This document shows positions 5,709 to 5,795 of a DNA stretch of 5,795 bases, piece after piece; position 1 is the first letter of the stretch, and the number at the start of each line of letters is the position of its first letter. The notes beneath the pieces were generated by a model. The model saw only the letters and a program-made list of their open reading frames with translations, was not told where the DNA came from and made no database searches. The position numbers were made by a program, and so were the translations under genes. Source of the DNA: an uncultured Alphaproteobacteria bacterium (GTDB taxonomy: Bacteria; Pseudomonadota; Alphaproteobacteria; Caulobacterales; Caulobacteraceae); the NCBI GenBank assembly GCA_903928755.1, contig CAIYSH010000177.1:1-5795 (forward strand), given 5' to 3'.

Positions 5709-5795
5709 TCCCTGGCTGATCACGTAGAGTTCAAGTGGATGATCCCGGCGGCCGGATTTCGCCGCGGCATCCCAATTTTTCCTTTTCTATTCAAT
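5709..5795. other. Intergenic tail with no recognisable gene
   Basis: I see no coding signal in these last 87 bp. The final 25 bases become AT-rich with T-runs, which could be the start of a promoter region for a gene beyond the window edge. Confidence 0.4.

Noticed and set aside
1..5795. Mobile elements, CRISPR arrays, tRNA or rRNA genes
   Set aside because: No transposase or integrase motif, no spaced repeat series, and no tRNA-like or rRNA-like sequence was seen on either strand.

Overview
This GC-rich window (roughly 60-65% GC by eye) reads as ordinary chromosomal DNA of an alphaproteobacterium, most likely in or near the Caulobacterales. The pointers are a DUF1465/RcdA-type cell-cycle adaptor beside a small DUF1192 protein, a cysteine-free alphaproteobacterial type of ribosomal protein L31, and a large TonB-dependent receptor of the kind that is abundant in Caulobacter-like and sphingomonad genomes. 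I cannot fix the genus from sequence alone.

Layout. Positions 1-383 (minus) hold the 5' end of an ABC exporter gene that runs off the left edge. A 117-bp divergent spacer with a plausible sigma70-type promoter leads to rpmE (501-725, plus), which ends in a clear rho-independent terminator (751-777). Converging on it from the right are rcdA (798-1301, minus) and, upstream of it, a DUF1192 gene (1435-1632, minus) for which I prefer a TTG start. The 133-bp gap between these two minus-strand genes carries a cluster of GTGCAC/GCACGGCCGTGC palindromes. Diverging from DUF1192 is a PIG3-family NAD(P)H:quinone oxidoreductase gene (1716-2693, plus). A 188-bp non-coding stretch (2694-2881) contains candidate terminator hairpins, an AT-rich promoter-like patch and an unusual leader with mutually exclusive pairings, and precedes a 925-residue TonB-dependent outer-membrane receptor (2882-5659, plus). 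A long hairpin (5671-5708) follows the receptor, and the remaining 87 bp hold no recognisable gene.

How the genes relate. Most are unrelated housekeeping neighbours: translation (L31), cell-cycle proteolysis (RcdA, perhaps with DUF1192 in the same transcript), redox metabolism and outer-membrane uptake. No mobile element, CRISPR array, tRNA or rRNA was seen, and nothing here amounts to a clear new multi-gene system. The points most worth a second look are the anti-Shine-Dalgarno leader of the receptor, its four local cysteine pairs, and the DUF1192-rcdA pairing with the palindrome cluster between them.
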